Both the position numbers and the translations under genes were made by a program. From NCBI GenBank assembly GCA_905221605.1, contig CAJNDS010002582.1:251001-315000 (forward strand): a DNA stretch of 64,000 bases. The letters run 5' to 3'. Source of the DNA: Symbiodinium natans (Eukaryota > Sar > Dinophyceae > Suessiales > Symbiodiniaceae). This document shows, piece by piece, positions 45,833 through 59,900 of this stretch (positions within the stretch are counted from its first letter, which is position 1; each line of letters begins with the position of its first letter). Under the pieces are notes generated by a model. That model did not search any database. It was not told where the DNA came from and was given only the letters and a program-made list of their open reading frames with translations.

Positions 45833-47882
45833 ATGGGGTGAGTCACCCTTACATAACCCTCCCGAACCCTAAACCCGACACCCTAAATGCTCGGTGCCTC
45901 GTTGCTGCTGGCACTCAAGGATGCGCTCCACTCCTCAAAAGATGGTTCCACTAAGTTTTCGGGGGGTTGGGGGGGGGGGGGGGGGGGGGGGGGTGGCATT
46001 CCAGAAGTTTTATAAGGGGTTCTACATGCTTCGCAAGTCCTTAACTTGAAAGAAGGGTTCTGATTGGTTTATACGCGGAAGATTCCTTACATGTTTCAGG
46101 GGTGCTACTCCCAACAGCCCATCATCGTCTGAAGTCGGCTTCTAATCAAGCAATCCCGCCACCCTTAGGGTTTAGGGTTTAGGGTTTCGGGTTTAAAGTT
46201 TAAACGGTGTGTGCCTCGCCTGGCTTGTCCGAGCGTGAGCGCTTAAGACCCTTTGTTTGAGCTTTGGAGATCTTTCCGGCGCTTGCTTTGAGTTGCGGTC
46301 GCCTTCCTCGTGATTTTTTGGGAACCCGGTGCCTTGCATCCCGTAAACTTTTCACTCGAAACCGATTACATGCCCTTGTTTTGGGCTCAGGTTCCCTTAT
46401 CAACACCTTTTACGCCAAGAAGGCAACCCGTTTTAGTCCTGGGTTGGTCTACTAAGAACCAGCCCTAAGCCCTAAGCCCTAAGCCCTATAAACCCTAAAC
46501 CCTAAACCTCAGGCCTGTTGCTGGTTTGGGGTCGCTCTTGTTGGCGACCCCAACCAGAACTGGGTGCGAGAAGCCGGTCTTTGGGAAGCCGAGGCTCGGG
46601 AACTCAGGGCCCAGAAGGATGTTTTAGGGTTTAGGGTTGAGGGTTTAGGGTTTAGGGTTTTTGGTTTTTGCAAAAAGGGGTGGGTTAGAGGGGTTCAAGT
46701 CATGTTTGGTTGGGGGGTTGTAAGGTTTTTCGGCCCGCTGGGTTTGGGGTTTTGGGGTTTGCAGTCAGGCTTTGGGATTTCGGGTCTCGGCGGTAGGGTT
46801 TTGGGTCGAGTTGGGGCCGGGGGGAGTCTGGAGGAAACGAGGGGCGGGCGGGCAGGGGGTAGCTTGCTCTCGTTGCCTTCTCCTTCTCCGCCCCTCCAAA
46901 GGGCACCCTGTTGAGTCCCAGGTCACCCCGTGGTGCTCTCTAGAGTCAGGTTAGGAGCTGTCCCATAGCCACTCTACTATTACTATAACTTATCGTTCTG
47001 CTAATGGTAGAGTTTAGGGTTTAGGGTTTAGGGTTTAGGGTTTAGGGTTTAGGTTTAGGGTTTAGGGTTTAGGGTTTAGGGCAAAGTTTAGGGTTTAGGA
47101 TTTAGGATTTAGGGTTTGGGTCTAGGGTTTAGGGTTTCGGGTTTCCGGTTTTCGGCTTCTCTCGCTACGTCGGAATTGAGCAGTCTGATATTATGATCCG
47201 GGTTGGAAAGCGGTTTGGGCAGGGACAAGTGAGGCCTGGAAGTTTGCACCCTGATGCCTTCCCTGATACTAACAGTCCTTAATAGGGCTTATCTAAGCCC
47301 CCCCGCCCCCAAGTATAATCCCAATTAAGGACTGTTAGTACAAGGGGAACATCCCCACTTCTGCCGCTGTTGCCGGCCTCGCAAAGCTAGAGGGCCGAAA
47401 GCCGCTGTTGCCGGCAACGCTCACCCCTGGCATCAGGAGATGGACAAGTACCTGGCCAGTTTGAACTGGTCCTTTGCGATGCTGGGCGTGGGCTTCTCGG
47501 GCATGCTTGGTGAGGCCTTTTTCTACTGAGTTGAGGGCTCAGGATGTTTTGAGGCGCTGGGTTTTGAAGCTCAGTACACAGATTTCAAGAATCAGCAGGG
47601 TGACATGTCAGCTTTCAGGTTCCATCTATAGGTCAATTTATTGTTTTTCCTGTGCAACATGGGGGTTTACGAAAATAAGGGACGCCTAACATAGTCCCCA
47701 AATAGTAGGATTCCCTGATAGTAGTGACCCCAACAAGGTGACCCTAATGTCGGAAACCCCCACATAGAGAGAGCCAGTCAAGGCTTGAGCAACATCAAGA
47801 CAACGACCTCTCTCGAGGTCGCGTTTTCAGCTTCCTGGCGGGTGAAATATAGGGGCCTTCAGAATTAGAATAGTTTTTTTTT

Positions 47883-47921
<39 letters not shown>

Positions 47922-50900
47922 TGTTTTTGTATAATAAAAAATAAAAGGGGACCCGAAGGGGAATATTCTTAGTAGTTATTCCGACCCTATGGTAGCCAGG
48001 ATAAGCTGGCATTTACACCGAACCCAAACCACCCGAAAACCGGAAAGTCTCTCAATAACCTTCTCAGCATACGCCCCAGATCGGCTCTCGGCAACTCTAG
48101 TTCTGAGGAGGGAACCAGGCAACTAGGCGCCTCTAAAGAATTCCTTTGTTAACCCCTACCCCTAAACTCCAAACCCAAAGCCTCCGTTCTTGGAGGCTTG
48201 GGGCTTGAGCCGGGAGCTCTCACAACCACGACCAACATCAGTCCGTTGTAACCCCCATATCTTGCTAGCCCGGCGGTGCTCCTTTCACGTTTTTATCTTG
48301 CAAGTTTCCCTTCTAACGGGGAAATCTGGTTACTGGGCTACCAAGATACGGTTTGTTCTCGAAATTAGGGTTTAGGGCTTAGAGTTTTTGAATGTATATG
48401 GGTAGTTGTCTAAATCAGGTCTTTTGGCGGGTCCGTTTATCAGGGTGCCGTACTACATACAGGACCCCAAACAGGGAAAGCCACCCATTTACCTGCGAAA
48501 ACCCTAAACCCTAAACCCTAAACTCTAAACCCTAAACCCTAAACCCTAAACCCTTAACCGGCCCCCCAGCAATGACCCTTTAATCTCAGTAGAGCCCCTT
48601 CACTGGCCATCCTGCCTTCGAATCCCTTATCAGGCCCACCAGCCCATCCTGGTGAAGGTGTTTAGGGGCTCCCTAAACCCTAAACCCTGGCCCTAAACCC
48701 TAGGCCCTAAAGGGTTGTATACCTCAGATTCAGGGCCCATGAAGCTGTCCCAAGAGATGCCACGCTTTTCACTCCTCCGAGGTGGTCGTGGCTTTCCGAT
48801 CCCTCATGACCTACGCCACTTACCTGCAAAATGCTGCACCGCCCTACAATGCATGAGCATGGCGCTTCGAACATTTTAGGGTTTAGGGTTTTGGGTTTTG
48901 GATTTTGGGTTTTGGGTTTAGGGTAAAAAACAATATATATATATATATATATATACATATATATACATATACATATATTGGGTTTTAGGGAGTCTGGGCT
49001 CAAAAAGGGTTTAGGGTCTTTGGATGGAACTGCATGGTGCGCGTGAGCATGGTACAATAGATATGGGGGTTTCCGAAAACAGGGGTACCCAAACCCTTAA
49101 CCCCTAAACCCTAGACCCTAAACCCTAAACCCTTTACGCATCCCAGATAGACTAGAATCCCCTTAAAGGGACCTTGAAGCTATTTTCGGAACCCCCCCCC
49201 CCATGTAAACCTTGGGCAAGGCCACCCTCATCAGCTCCATCACCACCTTGACCAGTGCGCTCAACAAGATTCGGGAAGATGAGCCGCCCGCCCTTTAATC
49301 CCAGGACCTAGGGTGTTCGATAAGTGCTCCGAAGACAGATTTGGATTGGGCAAGGCCCGCAAACCCAAAGGACAGAGAGAAGACGAAACTCGGCAAGATC
49401 AACAGCAGTCGAAGATGCTAAGTGAGGGCCTGATCGCCTGAAATCGAACCTCCCGGATGTCCCCCGGGTCAAGGTGCAGCTTTCACGATGTCACGACTGA
49501 ACCCTGAACCCTAAATCCTAAGGAACACGGAATTCCGTCTTCTCCGCTCCTATCTGTCGCACAATGACATCGGACAGGAACCGGCTATGGGGAGGGAAGG
49601 GGCCCTACATCCTGAAACCTCGTAAGCCCTTCAGCCTAAATCCCCCTTTAAGCGCAACCCCTAAACCACCAAGCGAGCACGATCCCTGAACCAACTTGAG
49701 TTTGGGGCTGAAGCTAGGCCAATTCAACTAGCAGCCATACCGTCCTCTTTTTCCCTCTTTGTTTTGCGTGTTAGGTTCCCGAACACATGCAAGATGCTCG
49801 AGGCGGAAACCCTAGACGCCAAACCACACCCCTAAACTCCTAAACCCTAACCGGAAACCCTAAGCCCTAAACTGTTTCTGTTTCCAGTAGGCTAGAGGTT
49901 GCTACGCGCCCTAAACCCTAAACCCTAAACCCTAAACCCTAAACCCTAAACCCGTTTGTGTGTGGTTTCTGTTACATGGATGATGGTCGGTTAGTACGCC
50001 AGTCGCACCTCGTAATCGCCCTGCGATGTGGATTCGCCCCAGCTGCGCAGGAGTGAAAAAAAAACCCTAAACCCTAAACCCTAAACTACGTTTTGTTGCT
50101 CTGGCGCTAGCAGGAGCCTGGGTTTGGGGGGCTCTCGGCCAGTCCCAGGATTTGGGATGGAAGGGAGGCCTTGGTTTAGGGTTTAGGGTTTAGGGTTTAG
50201 GGTTTAGGGTTTAGGGTTTAGGGTTTAGGGTTTAGGATTATCCCTCATGCCGCAGCAACTTGGAAGGTTTTGGGAGCTCCCATTACCCCCTATCAACTAC
50301 CTCCTCCTCCTCCTCCTCCTCCTCCTCCTCCTCCTCCTCCTCCTCCTCCTCCTGCTCCTCCTGCTGCTGCTGTTCCTGTTGCTGCTGTTCTTGTTCTTGT
50401 ATAAGCCCTCAACAGGCCAGAATGGAGAACTGCACATGTAGGGCGTTGGTTTCTGAGCTCCAGAGCTACCGTCACATCTTGGGCAACTCCCTCCGGGCCC
50501 ACACAGAGCCTTCGAATGGAACGGCTTGTCGGAACCCGAAAGTACAGACAGGATCATGGCAGACCCTAAACCCTAAACCCTAAACCCTAAACCCTAAACC
50601 CATGGCAGCAACCTTCAATCCAATCCAAGAATGCCCCACATCCAGGAGCTGAGCCAGAAGATTACGCGCTTCTTGCAACATCAGTACCACCTACGCCAGC
50701 AGGCCATGAGGGTGGTGCCAAGGTGTGCAAGGTCTCTTGGGTGTCTCTTTGCGGGGGGGATGGGGGTAGCTCTGTATGAACTGTATGATTTCTGAAACAT
50801 ATGATGATTATACTTATACGAAACCCGAAGGCCCAAAGGCGGGGGTCAGAACAAGGGGTGCCAAAAATTTGGATCGACCCCTACATGGACAGAGCTGCAA

Positions 50901-53900
50901 GTAAGGCCGCAAGCCTGAATCCCTGAACCCCCAAACCACCCTAGACTACCCTAAACCCTAAACTACCCCAAATTACCCTAAACCCTGCATTGCCCGAAAC
51001 CCTAAATCACCCGAAATTACCCGAAATTCCCCTAAACCCTAAATTGCCCCAAAACCCTAAGTTCCTCTAAACACACCCGAAATTACCCGAAATTCCCCTA
51101 AACCCTAAATTACCCCCAAAACCCTAAATTACCCGAAATTACCCAAAACCCGAAATTACCCAAAACCCTAAATTACCCTAAACCCTAAACCCTAAACCCT
51201 AAATTCCCCTAAACCCTAAATTACCCCAAAACCCTAAGTTCCTCTAAACACCCTCAACCCAGAGGCGCCCCCCTGCGACTCCAGGCCCTTCGTGTCCATC
51301 CTGCCCCCCCCCCGCCCCAGGTTTAGGGTTTAGGGTTTAGGGTTTAGGGTTTAGGGTTTAGGGTTTAGGGTTTAGGGTTTAGGGTTTAGGGCCCCACCCC
51401 CCCCCCCAAAGCCCCCACACTGGAGGCCCCTGAAGTTGCCTCAAGAAATTCGACAATTCCAGGGTAAGACTTCCCGACAGGTTTTAGGGCTTAGGGTTTA
51501 GGGTTTAGGGCTACTACGGAATGGGAGGAAAATAGTTCCCCTCCCCCCCCCCCCCTCCAATTTGCAGACACAATGCTCGCAGGACGGGTCTGGGAAGGGT
51601 TTGTTGTATGTTTTTAATGCAAGGTCCCTGCATAGCATGATGGGTTGGGGGGTGGGGGCCCCCTCCCCATTTCAGTGAGCGTTTGGTTCTTGAGGTTGTC
51701 GGGCTTCATTGGTTTCCGGAGTTTGCGTTGGGGGCACCTCATCTAGTTGTTGCTTCAGAACCCCCACAAATATAAGATAGTAATCCCTATATTACCCTTC
51801 TAAGGAAGAACAAATTTGGGGGGGGGGGGGATTCTTATACAAATAGTGGCCCTGTGGAAGAAGCAGACAGCCACGGTATGTTGGAACCAACACCCCTAAA
51901 CCCCAAACCCAAATGGAAGACACGCCGCAGTGACACCAGGCGCGTTCAGCGCACCTCAACGTCCCGCTTCTGAACCTGCCCCTTCGTCCACATGGCTCCT
52001 AAACACAGCTGCCTCAATGGAGGACTATGCCTTAAACGATATGGGAATCCATATGTTGATGTAGGCTCTACTCCTGAATTGAGGGGTACTGGGCTTTCTT
52101 GACACCTTCTGGAAACTCCATACCGAGATCCAAACCTTCCAACACCCCAAACTCGTGCGCCAGCCGGGTGGCAGTAAAGGCACACATCGTTGGGGCGAGG
52201 ACCAGGAGCTCTAAGCCCAATCCCGGCAGACATCTGAAGCAAGGTTTGCGTATGTGGGACACTCTGAACACTAAACCCTAAACCATGAACCCTGAAAACC
52301 CTGAACCCTGAAACCTAAACTCAACTGGCAAAAGCCCGAAGCCCAACCCCAAGAGCACCAAACCTGCATGTTTGGTAGGTCATGATTGTGAAACCCTTGT
52401 AGTTCATAGGGTTCTCATGAACCTCTACCAGAAAAAAGGGGTAGGCCCTGGGGGCAGTGGACAAAGGTTGGACCTCGTGTCAGCAATCCCAAAACTAGGC
52501 AGGACCTTGCAACGTTTCAGATCTTCCCTTCTTCTATAGCCCCCTTAGGAATGCTTTTTTTATGTGTATTTATTTGCACCCCCGGGGAATATTGAATTAA
52601 GGTTCTAACGGGAGTATCGCATTGGGTTTCAGAGGATCATTTTTTTGAAGCAAAGGGTGATCCTTGGGATGTTCCCCCTGTCCCCGTTGCACCAACAGTC
52701 CTTAATGGGGATTCTAGCCCTAATCCCCTTCGAAGGAGCTGCTAGTATGAAGGGGGAACATCCCAACCCTACACCCTAAACCCTAAACCCTAAACCCTAA
52801 ACCCCAAACCCTTTTCTGAATCAATAGGGCAATCCTACCGATGAAGCCCAGGCTGTCCAGCAGCCTGAAAGGCGAGCTGGATTTTGCCAGGCGAAAGAGC
52901 AGCATGCTCAAGCTCAGCTCCTTGGCACTTTTTCTTGGGGGGGTTAGGATGAACCCCAAACCCGAAACCCCAAACCCCAAACCCCAAACCCCAAACCCCA
53001 AACCCCAAACCCCAAACCCCAAACCCTAAACCCTAAACCCTAAACCCTGAACTTGAACAGGGATGTTGGTCATGGAGCAACTCTGGGTGCCACTCCTCAT
53101 CTTGGAAGGCTCTACATCAGGGTCCCTATTTGAGGGGGGTTAGGGTTTCGGGTTTAGGGTTTAGGGTTTAGGGTTTAGGGTCCTTATTCTTAGGATTCAG
53201 GGTTTAAAGGGTTAAAGGGTTAAGGGGTTAAGGGTTAAAGAGTTAAAGGGTTTTGGGGTTAAAGGGTTTAGGGTTTAGGGTTTAGGGTTTAGGGTTTAGG
53301 GTTTAGGGTTAGGGTTTAGGGTTTAGGGTTTAGGGTTTAGGGTTTAGGGTTTAGGGTTTAGGGTTTAGGGTTTAGGGTTTAGGCTTCAGGGCCTAAAGCG
53401 TTAGGGTGAAGTCCGCGTAGGAAGCCAGGCACTTAGTGCGGCCTCCGTTGCCGAAACAGGAAGCCCGGGCCTTGAAGCCCTAAACCCTAAACCCTAAACC
53501 CTAAACCCTAAACCCTAAACCTTAAACCCTAAACCCTAAACCCTAAACCCTAAACCCTAAACCCTAAACCCAGGCCTGAAACTTCATGATGATGCCCTGT
53601 CGCGGTAGGATCCTTAGTGTTTAGGGCTTTGGGGGGGCCCACAAAGAAGGACCAGTAGGCCCCCAAGCCTAAACCCTAAACCCTAAGCCTCTGCACCCCG
53701 CGGTGGTCCCAGGCTTCTTAGACCAGCTGCTGCCCACAGACGACCTGCAGGCGCACAGGGTTCAGGGTTTCAAGTTTAGGGCTTAGGGTTTAGGGTTTAG
53801 GGGCTTAGGTTTCGGGTTTGGGCACCGGAGAGTGGCCTGTTGAGATGTTCCCCCTTAATCCCTATTAAGGACCCTAAACCCTAAACCCTAAACCCTAAAC

Positions 53901-56900
53901 CCTAAACCCTAAACCAGGACTGTCCGTACAAGGGGGAACATCCGAGCGAGCCCGTCTCATTCAGGGGTTTTGCGCCGGCACTTCCCCGCGCCAGCGAGTG
54001 GGGGCAGAACCCTAAATTGTAAAAGGAACGCTCTATGCGAGCGCGCGATAAGGAGTCTTAAATCTAAAGAAATGCGCAGTGATGCGAACCCTAAACCCTA
54101 AACCCTAAACCCCAAACCCTAAACCCTAAACCCCAAACCCTAAACCCTAAACCCCAAACCCCTGGAACATGGGGAGCGGCGCTCGCGCCAGTTGAGAGTT
54201 GAGGGTTTGTAGGGTTCGGGTTTACGGCCAGTTTTGCCCCAAAACCCTATTGAAAACTCTACACCCTAAACCCTCACAATAGGGCAAAAGCTGGAGGATT
54301 TCGGCCTTGTCTTGCGTAGGGGCTGAAGAAGTCGAGGTTTGGCTGGGATGAAATATACGAGTTTTGATTCGAGAGAGGCCGGGAGTGCCGGTGGTCCAGA
54401 GGGTCTAGAGTTTGTTTTTTAAGGTCGAACCTTGAGCCCTAAATTCTTAACAGGAAGGTTCTGTTGTGGCGCACCTGGCGATTTTTTCTAACTGGAGGCC
54501 ATGTTTGGAGCTGGGTGGGCCCCAAGCCCTAAACCCTAAACCCTAAACGCTAAACCCTAAACCCTAAACCCTGAACTTCGGTGGTTTCGAAGGCTTCCCC
54601 CTCTGGCAGTCTGGAGGAGCATCTACTTCCTAAACCCTACCAGTGTCCCTAAACCCTAAACCCTAAACCCTAAACCCTAAACCCTAAACCCTAAACCCTA
54701 AACCCTAAACCCTAAACCCTAAACCCTAAGCCCAGGTCATGCAGACGATGCACAACCTGGCCTCCACGGCCATGGAGGACGTGGCCGCGGCCAGCGGGGA
54801 TGTGATCTTCCTTGGCGGCAGCAAGGCCGGGTTCTCCAGGTCCTTTCGGGCTTAGGGTTTAGGGTTTAGGGTTTAGGATGTAGGGTTTATAAGGTTTAGG
54901 CTTTAGGGTTTAGGAACCCTATGCTGTATAAAGCCTGCTTTGCAGCAGGGGCTGAAGGAGGGGTGTTACGCTGCCAGCAAGCATTGACGAAACACAGACT
55001 GAGATCATGGCTCCTTCAGCACACACACACACACCCACACACGCAGCGCCTGCGCTTGAGAAAGGCTCCCAGTCCTTCCAGCCATCACACTTAAGCCTGT
55101 TGTAGCTTGAGCTCTCAGCGTTGTTGGCGACATACTTTGTTCCTAGTTTGCTTCCTTCAAAGATGGCGGAGGAGGAACTGCAGCAGTGGCAGCAACCAAT
55201 TCAATATGTTTCTTTTCGATAGCTGCTGGTATGAAGGGCAAGAAGACAACGCTGCAAGTCTCAACCGTTTGAGGGTTGGGGTGGGAAAGGGAATGGGAAG
55301 CATCCGGAAGACATTGGCACTAATTGCTTTAGGACCCCCCCCCCCCCCCCCCAAACAAAAAAACAGGAACAGATGATAATCCTTTTATATTACCCTTATC
55401 AGGAAGAACATTTTAGACTATTTTTTGGGGGGGTTCTGAAGCAACAATGGAGATTAGATCATGCGGTTCTGGGGGTGCCGCCCTCTTCATGTCTTACATT
55501 TTCGGCTTGAAGGTCTTCTCGCAACTTAGGGTTCAGGGTTCAGGGTTTGGGGTTTGGGGGTTTAGGGTTTAGGGTTTAGGGTTTAGGGTTTAGGGTTTAG
55601 GGTTTAGGGGTTGAAGAGCAGGCGACGGCCGCCTACCTGAAGCTGCTGGGCCATCCTGGGAACCCACAACGCAGGGCCCTAGCAGACGTGGGATTCTCTG
55701 CCTTGGGCCCTTAAGGTGGGTTTCGGGTTTAGGGTTTAGGGTTAAGGGTTTAGGGTTTAGGGTTTAGGGTACCCTTGGGCCTAAACCCTAAACGTAGCCT
55801 GGGGAGGCTGCGTCCCCTCGTGGCCGACTCAGGGGACGCGAGTTTGTTGCCAGGTTTGCGTCGACCTCAGAAGTAAGAGTAAACCCAGGAAGAAAACTTG
55901 GCTTTCTGCTGGCTCTTAGGACGTTAACCTTTTGGGTTTTTGAAGCAACTACAATAAGGAGCCTAAAAGTTAAACTTGTAGGCGGGGTTCAGATGTCAGG
56001 CAAGAAAAAGGGTGCCCATTTAATATAGGGGTCGGAATAATATTCCCTTAGGTCGCTTTGGAGTTATACAGAACTCTATTCTAATTCTTCACCCCCCCCC
56101 CCCTCCCCAATGAAGCGAATACGGACAGACTTGGGTTCTCTGCGAGTAGAGCCTGCACGGTTTAGGGTTTAGGGTTTTAGGGCTTAGGGCTTAGGCTTAG
56201 GGCTTAGGGCTTAGGCGTCTGGTGTAGGGTTCAGGGTTTCTGGTGTTTAGGCCCCTTCACCCTCACCCCCCCCTCCCCCCACCCCCCTCCCCCCCACCCC
56301 GCCCCCCACCCCCCCCCGCCCCCCCGCCCCCCCCCCCCCCCCCCCGCCCCCCCCCCCCCTCCCCACCGCTCCCCCCGCCCCCCCCGCCCCCCCCCCCGCC
56401 CCCAAAAAAAAAAACACAAAAAAAAGAGGGAAAAGGGTTTACTCTGGGTCCTACCTAATCAGGGACTTTACCTTGGGCCCCTAAGGTTGCATCCTTGAGT
56501 TTGGGGACCCTTCTTTAAGATCCTCTAAAGGAATATAGGGCCCACATGAAACAGGGTTTAAATTACTGTTATTGGTGAGTGTAGATAAGGTTCCTTTTAA
56601 TATAGGTGGAATATATAATGGGTGTCCTATTTTTAAACTCTACTTCATATCACCTCTTAGGAGTGCGTCGCTCTTGCGAGCAGGAGCCATCCTTTTGCCG
56701 GGCTTGCCCGAGTTGCACGCGATTCCCAGATTAAGCCCTGTAGTGTCCTTGTAAGGAAGTCTTTTTTCTTGGGGGGGTTCTTACGCAAATAGTAGGAGTA
56801 AACCCTACACCCTGTCAAAACCCAGGTTGAATGGGTCATTGAACTACTTCTACACGGACGAAAACGACGAGGAAAAGGCGCAGGAGGCGGACCAACTGGA

Positions 56901-59900
56901 GGAAAGGATGCCCACAACGACTCGGAGCAGGGCTTCGGGTTCTGACTCCTACACTGAACCCTAAACCCTAAACCCTAAACCCTAAACCCTCCCTAAACCC
57001 TAAACCCCCAACAGACCCTAAAATGTGAAGGGCCGAGTCCGGGTAGGCATGCGCCGGAGTGCAGTTTGTCCATCCTGTACCCAACGTTCTCACGGCCATC
57101 CCGTAGGGTTTCGGGTTTCGGCGTTTTGATGTAGGGGCCTTAACGTTCAGAATAGGTTGTTGGGAGTCAGCATAGTATAAAAGCATAGGGACCAGAAGAG
57201 AGTTTCCGACACCTACATGAGGGAATTTCACCTTTTCGCAGTCTAAGGACGTAGGCCATTGGTGGGATCTTGTGGGTGAACTTGCAAGCAAAAGGCAGAC
57301 AAAGCAGAGCGCATGAGGCGTTGCTCAGATGCCCTCTACATTCCTTGGTTGTTGCCAAACCTTTGTGGGGTTGCCGGGCTGCCACGCCCTTTTTTGATCT
57401 TCAAGTTGGAATCGGAACGAAGATCCGTCTCGAAATTTTCCAAGCCTCATCCCTTCATAGATTCAGACTGACAAGTGAACGATCGCGCACTCCACTGCTG
57501 AACTTCATGATAAAAATCTGTAGGACCCGTATGTAGTCTAAGGGCAATGAGAAGGGTGGCGGGCTTTCCCGGAATTCGAAGGGTAGTTGCATGGGCCTTA
57601 TAGTATGGTCCCTTATATACCTCCCGTAACGGGTTCTGATGTATCGGCCCTGAATTTGTGTAAAGCAAATAATTGGGTATATGAGGGGCCCCCTTTTTCA
57701 TGGCCCATTTAGGGGACCATGTAACTGCCCTTAGAGAAATTGCGGAGGTGCGCGACTTCACATGGGTCGCGGAAGTCTGCTTGTGGGCATCCTGGGCGTA
57801 TCAGGGAGATCTGGTGGCCTTGGCTGCAAGGGTTAGGCTTGTTGGGTTCGGGTCGACTGGATGAGAGGATGAGAGGTTGGGGCTAGACTCCATGAGAAAA
57901 GGGTGGGGGATTTTCTAAACTCAGGCCTGTTGGTGGCTTCGTGTGAGCTCCTTTACGCAGCAACCCAGTAGGCCCTAAACGGGAAGCCTTCCGAAGAGCG
58001 TGGCAAGTGAGGTTGCGGAAGACGTCTCTCGCTTGACCGTGCGGCGTGGCTGCTACTAGCAGTCTTTGTAGAAGTTTTCGGGATTAGGGTTTAGGGTATA
58101 GGGTCATATATTCTGTTTTATGTTGTTGGTAAGTTTAAACCCACCCTTCTTGTGGTTCAGACGCCAGGCTTTGTGCAATGTAGGGCCTGCCTTCTCAGGC
58201 GTCCTTAGAATCAACAAGCCTAAGCTGCGAACCTCCAGCACATATTCCTCGTTCCTAGACTTCACTTTCCAGTACACCATCAAAGGGTTTAGGGTTTAGG
58301 GTTTAGGGTTTAGGGTTTAGGGTTTAGGGTTTAGGGTTTAGAGTTCCATATCATATTCGGTGAAGGGTTTTGCAGTTTTACGGTTCCGAGTACTTTTGTG
58401 CTTTGAGCCTCCTTCTCTGGCAGGAACTCATCGGTAGTGCTGATTGGTCTGTGTTCCTTGTGTCGTCCTAGCCCAGAGAGCAAGAAGGGGTCGATATGAG
58501 GTATGCTTCTCATCGGATTTGGGTTAGATTGGCCGACGAAGGATCAACGTGGACACATTCTGCGGGGTTGTGTCGCGGTGCTACACCACCCACACTGCAG
58601 CGACTGGGTAGCAGCGACAGCTGGTGACTGCTGTGATTCCTTGGGGGGGCGGGGGGCTCCCAAACGTGGTGGCCAATGAGCTTCTGGGTAGGCTCTTGAG
58701 ATCTCTCACACTTCCTTTATAGGGTTCAAGAGGAGCATAAACCCTAAACCCTAAACCCTAAACCCGGAACTAGTCCCTGCAACGTGGCCAGAGTGTCAGC
58801 TAGGCGGGTGGCAAAAAAAAACCCTAAACCCTGAACCCTAAACCCTATCTAGAAACATGTTTCAAAGAGTTTAAAGCACCATCCTGGGATTTCGGGTTTC
58901 GGGCACAGGTCGCATTTGTTGGTCGCTCTCAAAGTTGAAGCTGCTTTGAACGCGGCCAGCCAAGCCCACAGCAAGTGTTACTAGGGTTTAGGGTTTAGGG
59001 TTTAGGGTGATGTTTTAGGACTTTGAGGCATCATCCAAAAGATAGCAGGCGTAGCTTTAGGGTTTGGGGTTTGGGGTTTAGGGGCCGCTGGCCCCAGGCC
59101 ATCGAGTACTCCCGGGACTTCCTGAAGAACTGGAGGAGGCGCGCCAGTGTCCAGGGTTGAGGGTTTAGGGTTTTCTTGGAGGTTCAGGGTACTTAGTAAC
59201 CCAATGATAACTGTACTTATAACCCACTTAAGGGGCTTATGTTCTTCTATTTACCCACTTAATAAGTACGGTTATAGTTGGTGAATAAGTACCATGAACC
59301 TCCAAGTGGGGTTTAGGATCTAGACCGTAAGCCCCAATTTACGGTATCAGCTGGGCGGCAAGAAAAAGCAAGACCCGCTAGCAAAGCAAAGCTGAACCCT
59401 AAGTCCCTGAAGACCTAAACTCTAAGCCCTAAACCCTGATTGCATATGAAGCTGGAACCCCGAAAGCCTGAATCCTGAAACTTAGGGTTTAGGGCTTAAT
59501 TAGGGCGATGAACGCTAGAGGTTTAGGGTTTGGGGCTTCGAGGGGGACCCTGATCCCCATATCCGATTCCATAGCCGGGCCGGGATTAAGGTTTTACAGT
59601 CTCGGGTTCGTGTCCTCAACTAAGGACAAAACCTTAGCTAGGTGGGACTTTGCTACAACTTTGGCACTTCATGAGTTTTGGGGTTCCTCTAAGTTCATAT
59701 TAAGGGAGCTATAAGTTGAACTTTTATTCTTGGGGGTTAAAGAGCAACCAAGTTAAACTACAGTTACCCTTATGTGGATAGATTTTTGTTGAATTGCGGG
59801 GTGCGGGGCTCTCCGAGTGTGCCCTCTTTTTTTGATTTGGGGTTTGGGGTTTGGGGTTTGGGGTTTAGGGTTTGGGCTTTGGGGTTTGGGGTTTGGGGTT

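Noticed and set aside
48720-48860. Minus-strand exon with GTATAC or GTAAGT donors
   Set aside because: It is open and plausible alone, but no neighbouring minus-strand exons support it, whereas the plus-strand S6 exon in the same place fits phase and family pattern.
49775-49843. Terminal exon reading VPEHMQDARGGNPRR with an excellent acceptor
   Set aside because: The splice signal is good, but it would interrupt the C-linker between 49523 and 50646; it may be an alternative 3' end, without support.
49970-50055. YMDD motif (CYMDDGRLVRQ) as a reverse-transcriptase remnant
   Set aside because: No other reverse-transcriptase motif is found on either side, and the segment stops after about 35 codons; a chance match is likely.
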